A stretch of DNA of 64,000 bases from Corynebacterium gallinarum (GCF_014837045.1 NZ_JACSPR010000007.1:62001-126000), one strand, 5' to 3'; positions 18,148 to 26,864 are shown, counted from the first letter of the stretch. Notes: generated by a model from the letters alone, not told the origin. Program-made: numbers and translations.

Positions 18148-18600
18148 ATGTTTAAAGGCTTTAGGGATTTCATCCTCCGTGGCAATGTCGTCGAACTGGC
18201 TGTGGCCGTGGTCATCGGCACCGCCTTCACCGGCATCGTCACCGCATTTTCCAATCACATCATCAACCCCCTGATCGCCTCGGTCGGTGGCGCTGATGTC
18301 TCTGGCCTCGGGTTCCACATCTTCTCCGACAACCCGGCCACCTTCGTTGATTTCGGAGCGGTGATCACCGCAGCCATCAACTTCCTCATCATCGCCGCCA
18401 TCGTCTACTTCGTGCTCATCACCCCCATGAACAAACTCAATGAGGCACTCGCCCGGCGCAAGGGTGTGGAGGAGGAAGAGGGGACACCCGCATCCCTGGA
18501 GGCTGAACTGCTCACCGAGATCCGGGATCTGCTGCGGGAACAGAAGAAACAGCAGGTGGGGCCGCAGGAAACTGGCCGGGATGGCGGAGTGGAGTTGTAG
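18148..18600 (+). CDS. mscL: Large-conductance mechanosensitive channel
   Basis: MscL opens under membrane tension to release solutes during hypo-osmotic shock. The 150-residue protein begins with MFKGFRDFILRGNVVELAVA, the N-terminal amphipathic helix and the start of TM1 with the pore constriction. TM1 continues through VVIGTAFTGIVTAFSNHII; TM2 is AVITAAINFLIIAAIVYFVL. The charged tail (RKGVEEEEGTPASLEAELL) is longer than average. GGGAG lies 8 bases before the ATG. Its placement next to the mprAB-pepD-moaB block is conserved in actinobacteria, and with betP it forms the osmotic response set of the window. Confidence 0.97.
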   Translation: MFKGFRDFILRGNVVELAVAVVIGTAFTGIVTAFSNHIINPLIASVGGADVSGLGFHIFSDNPATFVDFGAVITAAINFLIIAAIVYFVLITPMNKLNEALARRKGVEEEEGTPASLEAELLTEIRDLLREQKKQQVGPQETGRDGGVEL

Positions 18601-18616
18601 ACCGTCTCGAATGACG

Positions 18617-18642
18617 AAAACCACCCCGTAGGGTGGTTTTTT
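18617..18642 (+). terminator. Terminator after mscL
   Basis: AAAACCACCC and GGGTGGTTTTTT form a hairpin of about 8-10 bp with a CGTA loop and a terminal T run. It lies between the convergent mscL and the small minus-strand gene and may act in both directions. Confidence 0.88.
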
Positions 18643-18661
18643 GTCATACCTGGGTCTGGGA

Positions 18662-18844
18662 TCACCCGTGGTGGGGTGGTAGCTGTTCCTGCCAGAAATC
18701 CTCCCCGACAGGCGAATCATCCTGCTCTGGATCGAGAATGACCTCCCGGGCCTCATCGCCCTCCGGTAATGGTGCCGGAGTGTCAGCCGTCCGATCATAG
18801 TCACCGGCGGGCGATTCCCTGAAAACTCTCCTGCGTTTCCTCAT
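18662..18844 (-). CDS. Small hypothetical protein, 60 residues
   Basis: The 60-residue product opens with a basic cluster (MRKRRRVFRE) and is otherwise acidic and proline-rich (DTPAPLPEGDEAREVILDPE, ending WQEQLPPHHG). It follows moaB by 15 bp on the same strand, with AGGGGG about 11 bases before its ATG, and ends just before the mscL terminator. No domain or membrane segment is seen. Its place at the end of the mprA-mprB-pepD-moaB transcript and its codon use like its neighbours make it plausible, but it could be a chance frame. Confidence 0.45.
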   Translation of the reverse strand: MRKRRRVFRESPAGDYDRTADTPAPLPEGDEAREVILDPEQDDSPVGEDFWQEQLPPHHG

Positions 18845-18859
18845 CGACGTCCAGGCCCC

Positions 18860-19450
18860 CTAGACGACGGAGGCCTGCATCTGATCCACCACATGGTGCA
18901 CCAGTGGCCCCATGGCGGTCATGCCCTCCCGGATGGCCTCATCGGATTCCGCGAGGTTGACCACCAGGGTCGACCCGGAGATACCCGACACACCGCGGGA
19001 CACGGAGGCATCCACGGCTCCGCAGGACAGACCCGAGAACCGGAGGGCCTGGGCGATACCGGGGACAGACTGGTCCAAGATCGAACGGGTGGCCTCGGGT
19101 GCCTTATCCCGTGGTCCGACACCGACACCACCGACGGTGAGTACCAGATCGGCACCACCGACCACGGCAGTTTCAATGGCCTGGCGGATCTGCGACTTCC
19201 TGGACGGAACCTGAACCACCGCATCAACGGCGAAACCGGTTTCCACCAGCAGTTCGGTGACCATACGGCCTTTCTCCTGTGCAACCTCACCAGGGTGATC
19301 ACTGACCAGTACAACAAGGGCCCGACGGAAGGCTGAGGGGTTGGACTCCTGCTCCGTAGCCATCAGGTATTCCGGGTCCGGCTCCACATTGGGGAGGGGC
19401 TCCCGGTTCTCCAGGACATCAGTGAGATTTCCCAGCGGATCGTTCGTCAT
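18860..19450 (-). CDS. moaB: MogA/MoaB-family molybdenum cofactor protein
   Basis: The 196-residue protein has the MoCF-biosynthesis fold: ALVVLVSDHPGEVAQEKG at the beginning of the domain (about residue 45), VVQVPSRKSQIRQAIETAV, and the loop LTVGGVGVGPRDKAPEATRS. Typical MogA/MoaB proteins have TGGTG in that loop; here it is VGGVG, so the molybdopterin adenylylation site is not canonical. There is an N-terminal extension of about 40 residues before the domain. GAGG lies 4 bases before the ATG. The gene is third after the kinase and protease, as moaB2 is in M. tuberculosis, so its role may be tied to that stress locus (inference). Confidence 0.85.
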   Translation of the reverse strand: MTNDPLGNLTDVLENREPLPNVEPDPEYLMATEQESNPSAFRRALVVLVSDHPGEVAQEKGRMVTELLVETGFAVDAVVQVPSRKSQIRQAIETAVVGGADLVLTVGGVGVGPRDKAPEATRSILDQSVPGIAQALRFSGLSCGAVDASVSRGVSGISGSTLVVNLAESDEAIREGMTAMGPLVHHVVDQMQASVV

Positions 19451-19504
19451 CGTTCCTCGCTCAAACTCTATAGGGCCGTTTCAATCACACATTCTGCACT
19501 CAAA

Positions 19505-20839
19505 CTACTCGCTGGTGAGAGTAACCTCCACCTGCCGGGTCTGCGAGGTATCTTGTGCGGTGACTGTCAGCGTAACCGTTTCCCCGAAATCTTGTGAGCG
19601 AACAGCGGCAATCAATGCATCTGCACTGTCGATGACACGGTCATTGAGCCTGGTCACCACATCACCGGGCATGAGGCCAGCTACTGCCCCGGGGCCACCG
19701 TCCTGGACGCTGGCGATCAATGCCCCCGATACGTTGGCGCCGTTGGCCAGTGAGACACCGATCATCGGCTGGGTGGCCACCCCGGTCTCGATGAGCTGGG
19801 TCGCAACCCGCTTGGCGAAATTGGCGGGGATGGCGAAACCAAGACCGATCGAGCCCCCGGTGTCAGTACCGGTGGAGATCGAGGCGATCACCGAGTTCAT
19901 CCCGATGAGATTTCCCTCCATGTCCACCAGGGGGCCACCGGAGTTACCCGGGTTGATGGCAGCATCGGTCTGGATGGCGTCAATGAGGGAGGATTCTCCC
20001 CCCTCGCCGGAGGCACGCACCGGGCGGTTGAGGGCGGAAACGATGCCACTGGTCACGGTCGAACTCAATCCCAGCGGGGACCCCACCGCGAGGACCTCCT
20101 GCCCGACCGCCAGGGAATCGGAATCACCGAAGCTGATCATGGGCAGGTCGTTGGCATTACGGATCTTGATCACCGCAATGTCAGTGGAGACATCCCCGGC
20201 GATGAAGTCCGCCTCATAGGAGGATCCATCGGACATGGTCACCTGCAGCACACCGTTCTGCTCCACGCCTGCCACGACGTGGTTGTTGGTCATCACATAA
20301 CCATCGGAGGAGATGATGGACCCGGATCCCTCGGAGGCGGAATTCCGGGTGAGTGCCTGGATGGAGACCACTGACGGCAGCACCTGATCGGCGACCTGTT
20401 CCGCGGATCCCGGTTCGGCGGTGACGGTGCGCTCGGAGCTCTGCTGGTCCAGAGCATTGACCACACCGGAGCCGCCGGTGTCATCCCCGAATTGAGTACT
20501 AGCCACACCCACGACGGAACCTGTGGCCACAGAACCCACCACCATGAGGGCGAGTGCGGTGCCCAGTCCGACGGATTTCTTCTGCTTCTTCTCCGGCTGG
20601 ACGGGCTCCACCCGGGTGGTGTCGGTGTCCCAGCTGGTCCACGCCGGGGTTCCCGCCGCCATGCCTGCCTGCGCGCCTGTCCCGGTGCTCGCCCCGGTGT
20701 TCAATCCGGTACTCGCCCCCGGGGTCTGCTCCGGCGGGGTTCCCCACGAGGGATACGCACTCCGAACGGGTTCAAATGAGGAGGTTTCGTTGTCCGGCGT
20801 GGGATTCGCCTCATTATTGTGGGGATCGGGATATGTCAT
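19505..20839 (-). CDS. pepD: Membrane-anchored HtrA/DegP-like serine protease with PDZ domain
   Basis: This ~444-residue envelope protease has a cytoplasmic N-terminal part rich in Pro, Thr and Asn, one membrane helix (SVGLGTALALMVVGSVATGS, near residue 110), a trypsin-like domain and a C-terminal PDZ domain. The catalytic triad is visible as His in VMTNNHVVAG, Asp in STDIAVIKI and Ser in NPGNSGGPLVD. The PDZ domain includes GGPGAVAGLMPGDVVTRLND. ATG at 20839 is chosen because the frame upstream is a low-quality extension into the kinase gene. The upstream neighbours are the mprB and mprA genes; in mycobacteria MprAB controls pepD in cell-envelope stress, and a parallel role is inferred here. 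Confidence 0.92.
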   Translation of the reverse strand: MTYPDPHNNEANPTPDNETSSFEPVRSAYPSWGTPPEQTPGASTGLNTGASTGTGAQAGMAAGTPAWTSWDTDTTRVEPVQPEKKQKKSVGLGTALALMVVGSVATGSVVGVASTQFGDDTGGSGVVNALDQQSSERTVTAEPGSAEQVADQVLPSVVSIQALTRNSASEGSGSIISSDGYVMTNNHVVAGVEQNGVLQVTMSDGSSYEADFIAGDVSTDIAVIKIRNANDLPMISFGDSDSLAVGQEVLAVGSPLGLSSTVTSGIVSALNRPVRASGEGGESSLIDAIQTDAAINPGNSGGPLVDMEGNLIGMNSVIASISTGTDTGGSIGLGFAIPANFAKRVATQLIETGVATQPMIGVSLANGANVSGALIASVQDGGPGAVAGLMPGDVVTRLNDRVIDSADALIAAVRSQDFGETVTLTVTAQDTSQTRQVEVTLTSE

Positions 20840-20918
20840 GGTCTCTAGTATGACCTTCCTGGCTGCGGGGCCACTCTCATGATTCTGAATGCTGGCTGTG
20901 AGGTTGGTGAACGACCCA

Positions 20919-22385
20919 CTATCGCGGGTTGGGCTGCCCCGGCGACAGCTGCGCGGGGTCCTGGGTGCCGGGGAACACCAGGGTGACCTTGGTTCCCCCG
21001 TCATCGGATTCCCCCACCTCGATATGCCCGTCGTGGCGGTCAACCACCTGCCGGACAATGGCCAACCCGAGTCCGGATCCGGGCAGTGAACGCGACTGTA
21101 CCGCACGGTAGAACCGTTCGAAGATCATCTCGCGTTCCTCCTCCGGGATTCCCGGCCCGGAATCCTCCACCACGATCTGGACATGGTGTTCGTCAATGGG
21201 CTTCATGGAGACCCGGACCTGGGAATCCTCCGGGGACCACTTCACGGCATTATCCAGGACATTGACCAGGGCCCGGGTCAGCGAGAATCCATCGCCGTTG
21301 AGATACCAGGACACCGTGTGGGTGAGGATCTCCACATCATGACGCCGTCGGTCCACCCGTTCCACCGCGGTTTCCAGCACCCGGTTGAGGTGAACCGGTT
21401 CCAGGACGTTCTTCTCCTCCTCGCGGGTCAGATCGACGAGGTCCCCGATGAGGGTGGACATCTCCTCCATCTGGGCCAGGACGTCACGTTCCAGCTCGTG
21501 ACGGTCCTGCTCTGAGATCCGGGGCGCACCCGGACGGGATGCCATCATGAGCAGTTCAATGTTGGTGCGCATGGAGGTGAGCGGGGTCTTGAGTTCATGT
21601 CCGGCATCAGCCACCAGCTGGGACTGCCGCATCCGGGATACCCGGAGCGCCTCGAGCATCTCATTGAAACTCACCGTCAACCGGGCCAGTTCATCATTTC
21701 CCACGACCGGGATCGGGCGAAGCTGGTCGGTACGGGCGACGGTCTCCACGGCACGCTGCAGTCGCGCCAGCGGTTTCAGGCTGGCATCGGAGATGACAAA
21801 CCCCAGGAGAAGGGAGATGAGCACACCCGCGCAGCTGATGACCAGCAGCGACACCCCCAGGGAGGTGACCAGTTGGTGGGTCTCGTCCATCCGCAGGGTC
21901 ATGACAACCGCGGCACCCGTCTCGTCGCTCATGACGACGATGCGTTCCCCGCTGGCGCTACTCATGATCCTGGTGCCGGGGGTCTCACGGACCGGGGGAA
22001 GGTCCGCCGGGAGGGCGATGGAATCGCCCACCACGTACTCCCATCCAGGAGGGGACAAAGCCACACGCAAGTCCTGGTTGTAGGACTTGAGCATCGCTAT
22101 CTCTTCCTCAACGCTCGCGTAGAATTCCGGATCCTGGGCGCGCTCAAGGAGCGTGGATGCCTTTCGTTCCAGGCGCTCGTCAACAGACGAGGTCAGAGAT
22201 GAGGATACGGTCCAGTAGGAGGCGACCGAGATCACCCCCACCGTGATGGCGACGAGAACAGCCCTCATGAAGGCGAGGCGCCAACGCATGGAGGCGGCGT
22301 AACCCCATCCCTCCTGCTGGTCCTCACCCGGATCAAGCATCACCTCAACCGGCTGGTGTGATGATCCGATACGCCTCAATGTCAC
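20919..22385 (-). CDS. mprB: MprB-like sensor histidine kinase
   Basis: This membrane sensor kinase of 488 residues has TM1 ([20 protein letters not shown]), an extracytoplasmic sensor region of about 120 residues, and TM2 ([20 protein letters not shown]). A HAMP linker ([20 protein letters not shown]), a HisKA domain with the phospho-accepting His in [13 protein letters not shown], and a HATPase domain with N box [11 protein letters not shown] and G boxes [11 protein letters not shown] and [13 protein letters not shown] follow. The GTG start overlaps the response regulator stop as GTGA, showing tight translational coupling. It is called cgtS2 in C. glutamicum nomenclature as I recall it, and it is the orthologue by position of mycobacterial MprB. 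Confidence 0.93.
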   Translation of the reverse strand: MTLRRIGSSHQPVEVMLDPGEDQQEGWGYAASMRWRLAFMRAVLVAITVGVISVASYWTVSSSLTSSVDERLERKASTLLERAQDPEFYASVEEEIAMLKSYNQDLRVALSPPGWEYVVGDSIALPADLPPVRETPGTRIMSSASGERIVVMSDETGAAVVMTLRMDETHQLVTSLGVSLLVISCAGVLISLLLGFVISDASLKPLARLQRAVETVARTDQLRPIPVVGNDELARLTVSFNEMLEALRVSRMRQSQLVADAGHELKTPLTSMRTNIELLMMASRPGAPRISEQDRHELERDVLAQMEEMSTLIGDLVDLTREEEKNVLEPVHLNRVLETAVERVDRRRHDVEILTHTVSWYLNGDGFSLTRALVNVLDNAVKWSPEDSQVRVSMKPIDEHHVQIVVEDSGPGIPEEEREMIFERFYRAVQSRSLPGSGLGLAIVRQVVDRHDGHIEVGESDDGGTKVTLVFPGTQDPAQLSPGQPNPR

Positions 22386-23080
22386 GGAGCGGTCTCCCTG
22401 AGGACATATCCGACTCCACGGACGGTGTAGATGACCCTGCTCTCCCCTTCCAGTTCAGTTTTGCGACGTAGATAACCGATGTACACCTCGAGGGCATTGC
22501 CCGAGGTCGGGAAATCGTAACCCCAGACCTCCTCCAGGATGGTGTTGCGGGGCAGCACCTTCCGGGGGTTTTTCATGAGTAGTTCCAACAGGGCGAACTC
22601 GGTGCGGGTCAGGCTGATGGGGCGACCTCCCCTGGAGACGTCACGGGTCTCCGGGTTCAGGGTGAGATCCCCGAAGGAGAGTTCGGTCTGGCGGTTGCTG
22701 GCCGCGTTATTGGATTCCACCGCGGAGCGACGCACGAGTGACCGGACCCTGGCGAGCAGTTCCTCCAATGCGAAGGGCTTGCTCAGGTAGTCATCGGCTC
22801 CCGCATCCAGACCGCCGACGCGGTCCGAGACATTGTCCCGGGCAGTGAGGATGAGAATGGAGCGGTCATCCCCCTGACTGCGGAGGGTGCGGCACACCTC
22901 GAGGCCGTCCATCCGGGGCATCATGACATCAAGAATCACGATCTCGGGATGTTCCCTCTCAATAACCTCCAGTGCCTGAATGCCATCCTCTGCAGTCACC
23001 ACGTTGTACCCATTGAAGGTCAGGGAACGCCTCAGAGATTCACGTACCGCTGGTTCATCGTCTACGACCAGAACTTTCAT
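22382..23080 (-). CDS. mprA: MprA-like response regulator (OmpR family)
   Basis: The 232-residue DNA-binding regulator is paired with the kinase just downstream. The receiver domain shows [16 protein letters not shown], the phosphorylated Asp in [15 protein letters not shown] (near residue 53) and the conserved Lys in [15 protein letters not shown]. The winged-helix domain has [17 protein letters not shown] and [17 protein letters not shown] recognition features, ending [19 protein letters not shown] lies 8-9 bases before the ATG. The operon continues into mprB, pepD and moaB. It is cgtR2 in C. glutamicum naming as I recall it. Confidence 0.95.
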   Translation of the reverse strand: MKVLVVDDEPAVRESLRRSLTFNGYNVVTAEDGIQALEVIEREHPEIVILDVMMPRMDGLEVCRTLRSQGDDRSILILTARDNVSDRVGGLDAGADDYLSKPFALEELLARVRSLVRRSAVESNNAASNRQTELSFGDLTLNPETRDVSRGGRPISLTRTEFALLELLMKNPRKVLPRNTILEEVWGYDFPTSGNALEVYIGYLRRKTELEGESRVIYTVRGVGYVLRETAP

Positions 23081-23213
23081 TTACACACTTCCCTTGTAAA
23101 CAGAAAGAGGCACCTGCCACCTCTGAACATGCTGTGAAATCCCAACAACCTGGCGTGTAACCATCTGACAGGGAGCCTTGGATTTGCTCAATAATAGCAC
23201 TAGACATAACAAA

Positions 23214-23255
23214 GAGACCGGACATAGTCAGCCAGTCGGCTGCTATATCCGGTCT
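23214..23255. terminator. Long hairpin between rpmF and mprA
   Basis: AGACCGGACATAG (23214-23226) pairs with CTATATCCGGTCT (23243-23255) with one G-T position; CAGCC/GGCTG extends it internally. A T-rich run follows on both strands. It lies after the rpmF stop on the minus strand and before the mprA start region, so it most likely ends the rpmE-rpmF transcript. Confidence 0.7.
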
Positions 23256-23314
23256 TTCTGTTTGGTGGTGACTTGCCTCAGGGCAGTCACCTGCGTCAGA
23301 ACTAGGCTAGTGGA

Positions 23315-23488
23315 CTAGAACTGCTCCACGTCAACGAGGCCGAGCTGCGCGGCCTTGACCAGACGACGTGGGATGCGGACGGTCTGACCGTCGATCTTCA
23401 CATCCTGGAGGGCGACATTGTCAGCCTTCCACTGGGAACGGCGCATACGGGTGTTGGCGCGAGACATACGGCGCTTTGGAACTGCCAT
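23315..23488 (-). CDS. rpmF: 50S ribosomal protein L32, zinc-free form
   Basis: The 57-residue basic protein starts [20 protein letters not shown] and ends [15 protein letters not shown], the sequence plan of actinobacterial L32. The four cysteines that bind zinc in many L32 proteins are absent. The ATG at 23488 is 11 bp after the rpmE stop, so the two genes form an operon. Expected location is the large ribosomal subunit. Confidence 0.93.
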
Positions 23489-23499
23489 GGTTTATTCTC

Positions 23500-23766
23500 C
23501 TATGCCTTCTTCTTACGGCGAGCCATGCCGCCGAAGCGACGCTCGAACTTCTCGACTCGGCCGGCGGTGTCCATGACACGCTGTGCGCCGGTCCAGAACG
23601 GGTGGGATTCGCTGGTGACGTCAACGACGATCAGCGGGTACTCATTTCCGTCTTCCCAGGCGATGGTGCGATCGCTGGTGACGGTGGAGCGGGTCATGAA
23701 CTGGAAACCAGTACCTGCGTCCTGGAAGACCACCGGGTGGTAGTCGGGGTGAATTTCGTTCTTCAT
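23500..23766 (-). CDS. rpmE2: 50S ribosomal protein L31 type B
   Basis: The 88-residue protein opens with [20 protein letters not shown] and contains [20 protein letters not shown] and a lysine-rich end ([11 protein letters not shown]). This is the type B, zinc-independent form of L31: it lacks the CxxC pair of the type A protein and is longer. In many bacteria this paralogue is made under zinc shortage under Zur control. No Zur box could be recognised upstream. rpmF follows. Confidence 0.95.
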   Translation of the reverse strand: MKNEIHPDYHPVVFQDAGTGFQFMTRSTVTSDRTIAWEDGNEYPLIVVDVTSESHPFWTGAQRVMDTAGRVEKFERRFGGMARRKKKA

Positions 23767-24068
23767 TTACTCTCGATTCCCTCAGGATTGAAACTACGGG
23801 TCGGTTCCACAGGACGCGGATCGTGCCCGAGTTGGGTTCGGTGAAGTATGCACTGCCCAAGTGGCAATGAACCTGTAATACCTTACACGGCGTGCGGGTG
23901 AACCAAAAATCCCTCTAGCGTCACCCCATAGCACGTCCCTGGCCGGGCAGCGCTCCCCGCCTGCCACATTCCTCTGCCCCGGGATCATCCCGGATCATGG
24001 ATCCGAGCCATTTCCCTGTACATCGACCCCATCTACCGATATGATGGATTCATCATATTCCCACGTCA
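23767..24068. other. Divergent intergenic region rpmE2/arsR
   Basis: This 302-bp region separates the rpmE2 start (minus) from the arsR start (plus). It contains no open frame with coding features. The left two thirds should hold the rpmE2 promoter and 5' leader, and the right end contains an 8-bp inverted repeat described separately. GC content falls around 23880-23920 and 24030-24060. Confidence 0.6.
24039..24058. promoter_or_regulatory. Palindromic operator upstream of arsR
   Basis: ATATGATG (24039-24046) and CATCATAT (24051-24058) form a perfect 8-bp inverted repeat around GATT. It ends 10 bases before the arsR ATG and overlaps a possible -10 element (CATATT, 24054-24059). The position is that expected for autorepression by the adjacent ArsR protein. 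A Zur or other site remains possible. Confidence 0.65.
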
Positions 24069-24482
24069 ATGAGGTGTCTTTTGTTCAGTTCCGAGCAGCT
24101 CCCACTGTATGAACGCAAGGCCAACCTGTTCAAGGGTCTGGCCCATCCCTACCGCATCAGGATTCTGGAGATCCTCTCCACCGAATCCCAGGTCCCCGTC
24201 TCCGCCATGATCCAGGAGACCGGGCTGGAGTCATCCCACCTGTCCCAGCATCTCGCGGTGCTCCGCAAATACGGACTGGTCACCTCCGAGCGCAATGCCA
24301 ATGCGGTCTCCTACAGCCTCACCCACCCCCAGGTGGCTGATCTGCTGCGCACGGCCCGCGCCCTGCTCAACCAGATGCTCGCCCACTCCTCGGACCAGTT
24401 GACCTCGATCTCCTCCCTGCCGGACCTCGAGGGTCACCCGGATAAGGAGGGTGCGCAGGTACCGGGGGTGACCACCGCGTGA
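24069..24482 (+). CDS. ArsR-family transcriptional regulator
   Basis: The 137-residue winged-helix repressor contains ANLFKGLAHPYRIRILEILS and SSHLSQHLAVLRKYGLVTSE, the ArsR recognition helix region, ending with a wing (RNANAVSYSL). The classic metal box ELCVCDL is replaced by QVPVSAMIQETG, with no cysteine there, so sensing of a soft metal at that site is unlikely. The start is uncertain: ATG 24069 would suit a leaderless transcript, but TTG 24081 has GAGGTG 4-5 bases upstream. The stop overlaps the start of the SulP gene (GTGA), so the two are coupled. Its likely targets are its own operator and the transporter. Confidence 0.87.
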   Translation: MRCLLFSSEQLPLYERKANLFKGLAHPYRIRILEILSTESQVPVSAMIQETGLESSHLSQHLAVLRKYGLVTSERNANAVSYSLTHPQVADLLRTARALLNQMLAHSSDQLTSISSLPDLEGHPDKEGAQVPGVTTA

Positions 24483-26218
24483 CCATCCCCCACCCCGCAT
24501 CCCCGGGACCCAACCCCACAACCACAACGCCCCAGCCCCGCCGGAGCCGTCGCAACGCCCGGGCCCAGAGCGGGCAGTGGCGTTCCCTCCTCCCCTCCGC
24601 CGATGATTATGTACTCCTGCGCTCCACCTGGCGCGGGGACATCACCGCCGGCATCACCGTCGGTATCGTCGCCCTCCCCCTCGCCCTGGCCTTCGGTGTC
24701 AGCTCCGGGGTGGGTGCGGAGGCGGGGCTGATCACCGCCATCGTCGCCGGCCTCATCGCCGCTGTCTTCGGTGGTTCCAATGTGCAGGTTTCCGGACCCA
24801 CCGGCGCGATGGTGGTGGTCCTCGCCCCGATCGTGATGGCCCACGGTGTTGCGGCGGTGGCACTGGTCAGTCTCATGGCCGGAGCCATCGTCCTACTGGC
24901 GGGTGTGTTCAAACTGGGGCGCACAGTCAGTTATATTCCCTGGCCCGTCATCGAGGGGTTCACCCTCGGCATCGGCGTGATCATCTTCATGCAGCAGGTT
25001 CCGGCCGCGGTCGGGTACACCGGTTCCCTGCCTCCGAACACCGTCGCAGCCGCCTGGCATGCCCTCACCCACGCCGCATGGCCGGACGGTTTCCTGCCGT
25101 TGGCGGTGGTGGCCGCGGTCATCATCGTCATGCTCCTGCTCGGCAGATTCGCCCCGAAGGCACCGGCGAGTTTCCTCGCAATCATCGTGGTGACCGTCGC
25201 CGTGCTGGTGCTCAGGCTCCCGGTGGCCGACATCGGTGAGATCCCCCGTTCCCTGCCCGCCCCCACCCTGCCGGAGATGAATCCGGAGCTGGTGAGCGCA
25301 CTGGTGGGACCCGCCTTCGCCGTCGCGGCCCTCGCGGCGATCGAATCGCTCCTCTCTGCCCGCGTCGCAGCCTCGATGGCGGATACTGGCCCCTACAACG
25401 CCGACCGTGAGCTGGTGGGCCAGGGGCTCGCCTCCATCGGCGCCGGATTCTTCGGTGGCATGCCGGCCACCGGTGCGATCGCCCGCACCTCCGTCAACGT
25501 CCGCTCCGGTGGTCGCACCCGGGTCTCGGCCATCGTCCACGCACTGGTGCTGCTGGCGGTGGTCTACCTGGCCGCCGGCGTGGTGTCCGTGATCCCCCTG
25601 GCCGCCCTGTCGGGTGTCCTCATGGTCACCGCCGCCCGCATGGTCAATCTGGAGGTGACATCCCGGGTGCTGCGTTCCACGCGTTCCGATGGTGTCGTCT
25701 TTATCATCACCGCGATCATCACCATCACCGTGGATCTGGTGGTGGCGGTGGGCATCGGCATCGCGGCGGCCGCCTTCTTCATCCTCCGCCGCATGAGCCT
25801 GGATACCGGCCTCTTCCGCGAGGCACTCCCCGGCAGGGCCATGCCGGGCGATGAACGCATCGCACTGTTCAGGATCGAGGGGTCCCTCTTCTTCGGTGCG
25901 GCGGAACGCATCCTGGACCAGATCCTGGAGCATAAGGCCACCAACGGCATCGATGTGGTGATCCTGCGCCTGTCCCAGATCCAGATGATCGACGCCACCG
26001 GTGCCAACCAGCTGGCGGAACTGGTGAACGCCCTCGAACGGCGTGGGGTGACTGTAATCATCAAGGGTGTGCGTAAGGAACATATCCATGTGCTGGGTGT
26101 GCTGGGTGCCATCCGCTCCCTGCGGGACCCCAACCATCTCGTCGACGATCTGGACACGGCCGTCGCCCACGCCCGCAGCCACGTCACGGGGTCGTCCGGG
26201 GAGGCGCTGTCACGGTAG
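24479..26218 (+). CDS. SulP-family anion transporter with STAS domain
   Basis: The 579-residue inner-membrane carrier is predicted to move sulfate, bicarbonate or a related anion. A proline/arginine-rich N-terminal tail of about 40 residues precedes the transport domain (DITAGITVGIVALPLALAFG, GGSNVQVSGPTGAMVVVLAP). The protein has about 10-12 helices, a conserved GMPATGAIARTSVNVRSGGR segment, and a C-terminal STAS domain from about residue 450 (LFRIEGSLFFGAAERILDQI; VVILRLSQIQMIDATGANQL). The GTG start overlaps the arsR stop. Which anion is carried cannot be read from sequence; Na+/bicarbonate uptake (BicA-like) and sulfate uptake are both possible. Confidence 0.88.
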   Translation: MTIPHPASPGPNPTTTTPQPRRSRRNARAQSGQWRSLLPSADDYVLLRSTWRGDITAGITVGIVALPLALAFGVSSGVGAEAGLITAIVAGLIAAVFGGSNVQVSGPTGAMVVVLAPIVMAHGVAAVALVSLMAGAIVLLAGVFKLGRTVSYIPWPVIEGFTLGIGVIIFMQQVPAAVGYTGSLPPNTVAAAWHALTHAAWPDGFLPLAVVAAVIIVMLLLGRFAPKAPASFLAIIVVTVAVLVLRLPVADIGEIPRSLPAPTLPEMNPELVSALVGPAFAVAALAAIESLLSARVAASMADTGPYNADRELVGQGLASIGAGFFGGMPATGAIARTSVNVRSGGRTRVSAIVHALVLLAVVYLAAGVVSVIPLAALSGVLMVTAARMVNLEVTSRVLRSTRSDGVVFIITAIITITVDLVVAVGIGIAAAAFFILRRMSLDTGLFREALPGRAMPGDERIALFRIEGSLFFGAAERILDQILEHKATNGIDVVILRLSQIQMIDATGANQLAELVNALERRGVTVIIKGVRKEHIHVLGVLGAIRSLRDPNHLVDDLDTAVAHARSHVTGSSGEALSR

Positions 26219-26390
26219 GGTGCCCGGCAACCGGGTACCTGTGCCTATCGACGCCCCCATGCCACCGCTCCGGATCACCGCCACATGAACCGCATGCAGG
26301 GAGGGGATTAGGAGTTTTGGGGTCGCATCTGTAAGATTGTCCCTTGCTGTTGTCGTAAATATTCGTTATCGCCCTCTCAGCTGGCATGCT

Positions 26391-26420
26391 CGCGCCCCGG
26401 ACCTGGTCCGGTGCGGCGCG
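26391..26420 (+). promoter_or_regulatory. Strong leader hairpin before rpmB
   Basis: CGCGCC/GGCGCG (26391-26396 with 26415-26420) and the inner CGGACC/GGTCCG form a two-part GC-rich stem 40 bp before rpmB. It is followed by TCTTCT. It may be a partial terminator or a regulatory structure in the leader of the ribosomal protein operon; no function is proven by sequence. Confidence 0.5.
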
Positions 26421-26460
26421 TCTTCTAACTGATTGTGGGCGGCTAGGAGAAAGCTAAGTT

Positions 26461-26697
26461 ATGTCGGCACATTGCCAAGTAACGGGACGTCAGCCGAGTT
26501 TCGGCAAGTCTGTCTCGCACTCGCACCGACGCACTTCCCGCCGTTGGAACCCCAACGTGCAGCGTCGCAAGTTTTTCGTCCCCTCCATGGGACGCACCAT
26601 CACTCTGACCGTATCCACCAAGGGCCTGAAGGTCATTGACCGCGATGGCATCGAAGCCGTCGTGGCTCAGATCCGCGCACGTGGGGAGAAGATCTAA
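26461..26697 (+). CDS. rpmB: 50S ribosomal protein L28, cysteine-poor form
   Basis: The 78-residue protein starts [20 protein letters not shown] and contains [20 protein letters not shown]. It is an L28 paralogue with a single cysteine, not the pairs of zinc-binding L28. It is first of the run rpmB-rpmG-rpsN-rpsR, with intergenic gaps of only 2-11 bp. AGGAGAAAGC lies before the ATG. Confidence 0.95.
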   Translation: MSAHCQVTGRQPSFGKSVSHSHRRTSRRWNPNVQRRKFFVPSMGRTITLTVSTKGLKVIDRDGIEAVVAQIRARGEKI

Positions 26698-26699
26698 AG

Positions 26700-26864
26700 A
26701 TGGCACGTAATGATATCCGCCCCATCATCAAGCTGAAGTCTACGGCTGGCACCGGTTACACCTATGTCACCCGCAAGAACAAGCGCAACAACCCGGATCG
26801 CATCACCCTCAAGAAATTCGATCCCGTAGTCCGCAAGCACGTCGAATTCCGCGAGGAGCGATAA
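26700..26864 (+). CDS. rpmG: 50S ribosomal protein L33, zinc-free form
   Basis: The 54-residue protein, too short to appear as a long frame, begins [20 protein letters not shown] and ends [16 protein letters not shown]. The two CxxC pairs of zinc-binding L33 are absent. It starts 2 bp after the rpmB stop and ends 3 bp before rpsN, so it is translationally tied to both. Confidence 0.95.
   Translation: MARNDIRPIIKLKSTAGTGYTYVTRKNKRNNPDRITLKKFDPVVRKHVEFREER

Noticed and set aside
23767..24068. Zur box controlling rpmE2-rpmF
   Set aside because: Expected for zinc-free paralogues, but no good match to a TGAnAATnATTnTCA-type palindrome was seen; the only perfect palindrome fits ArsR better.
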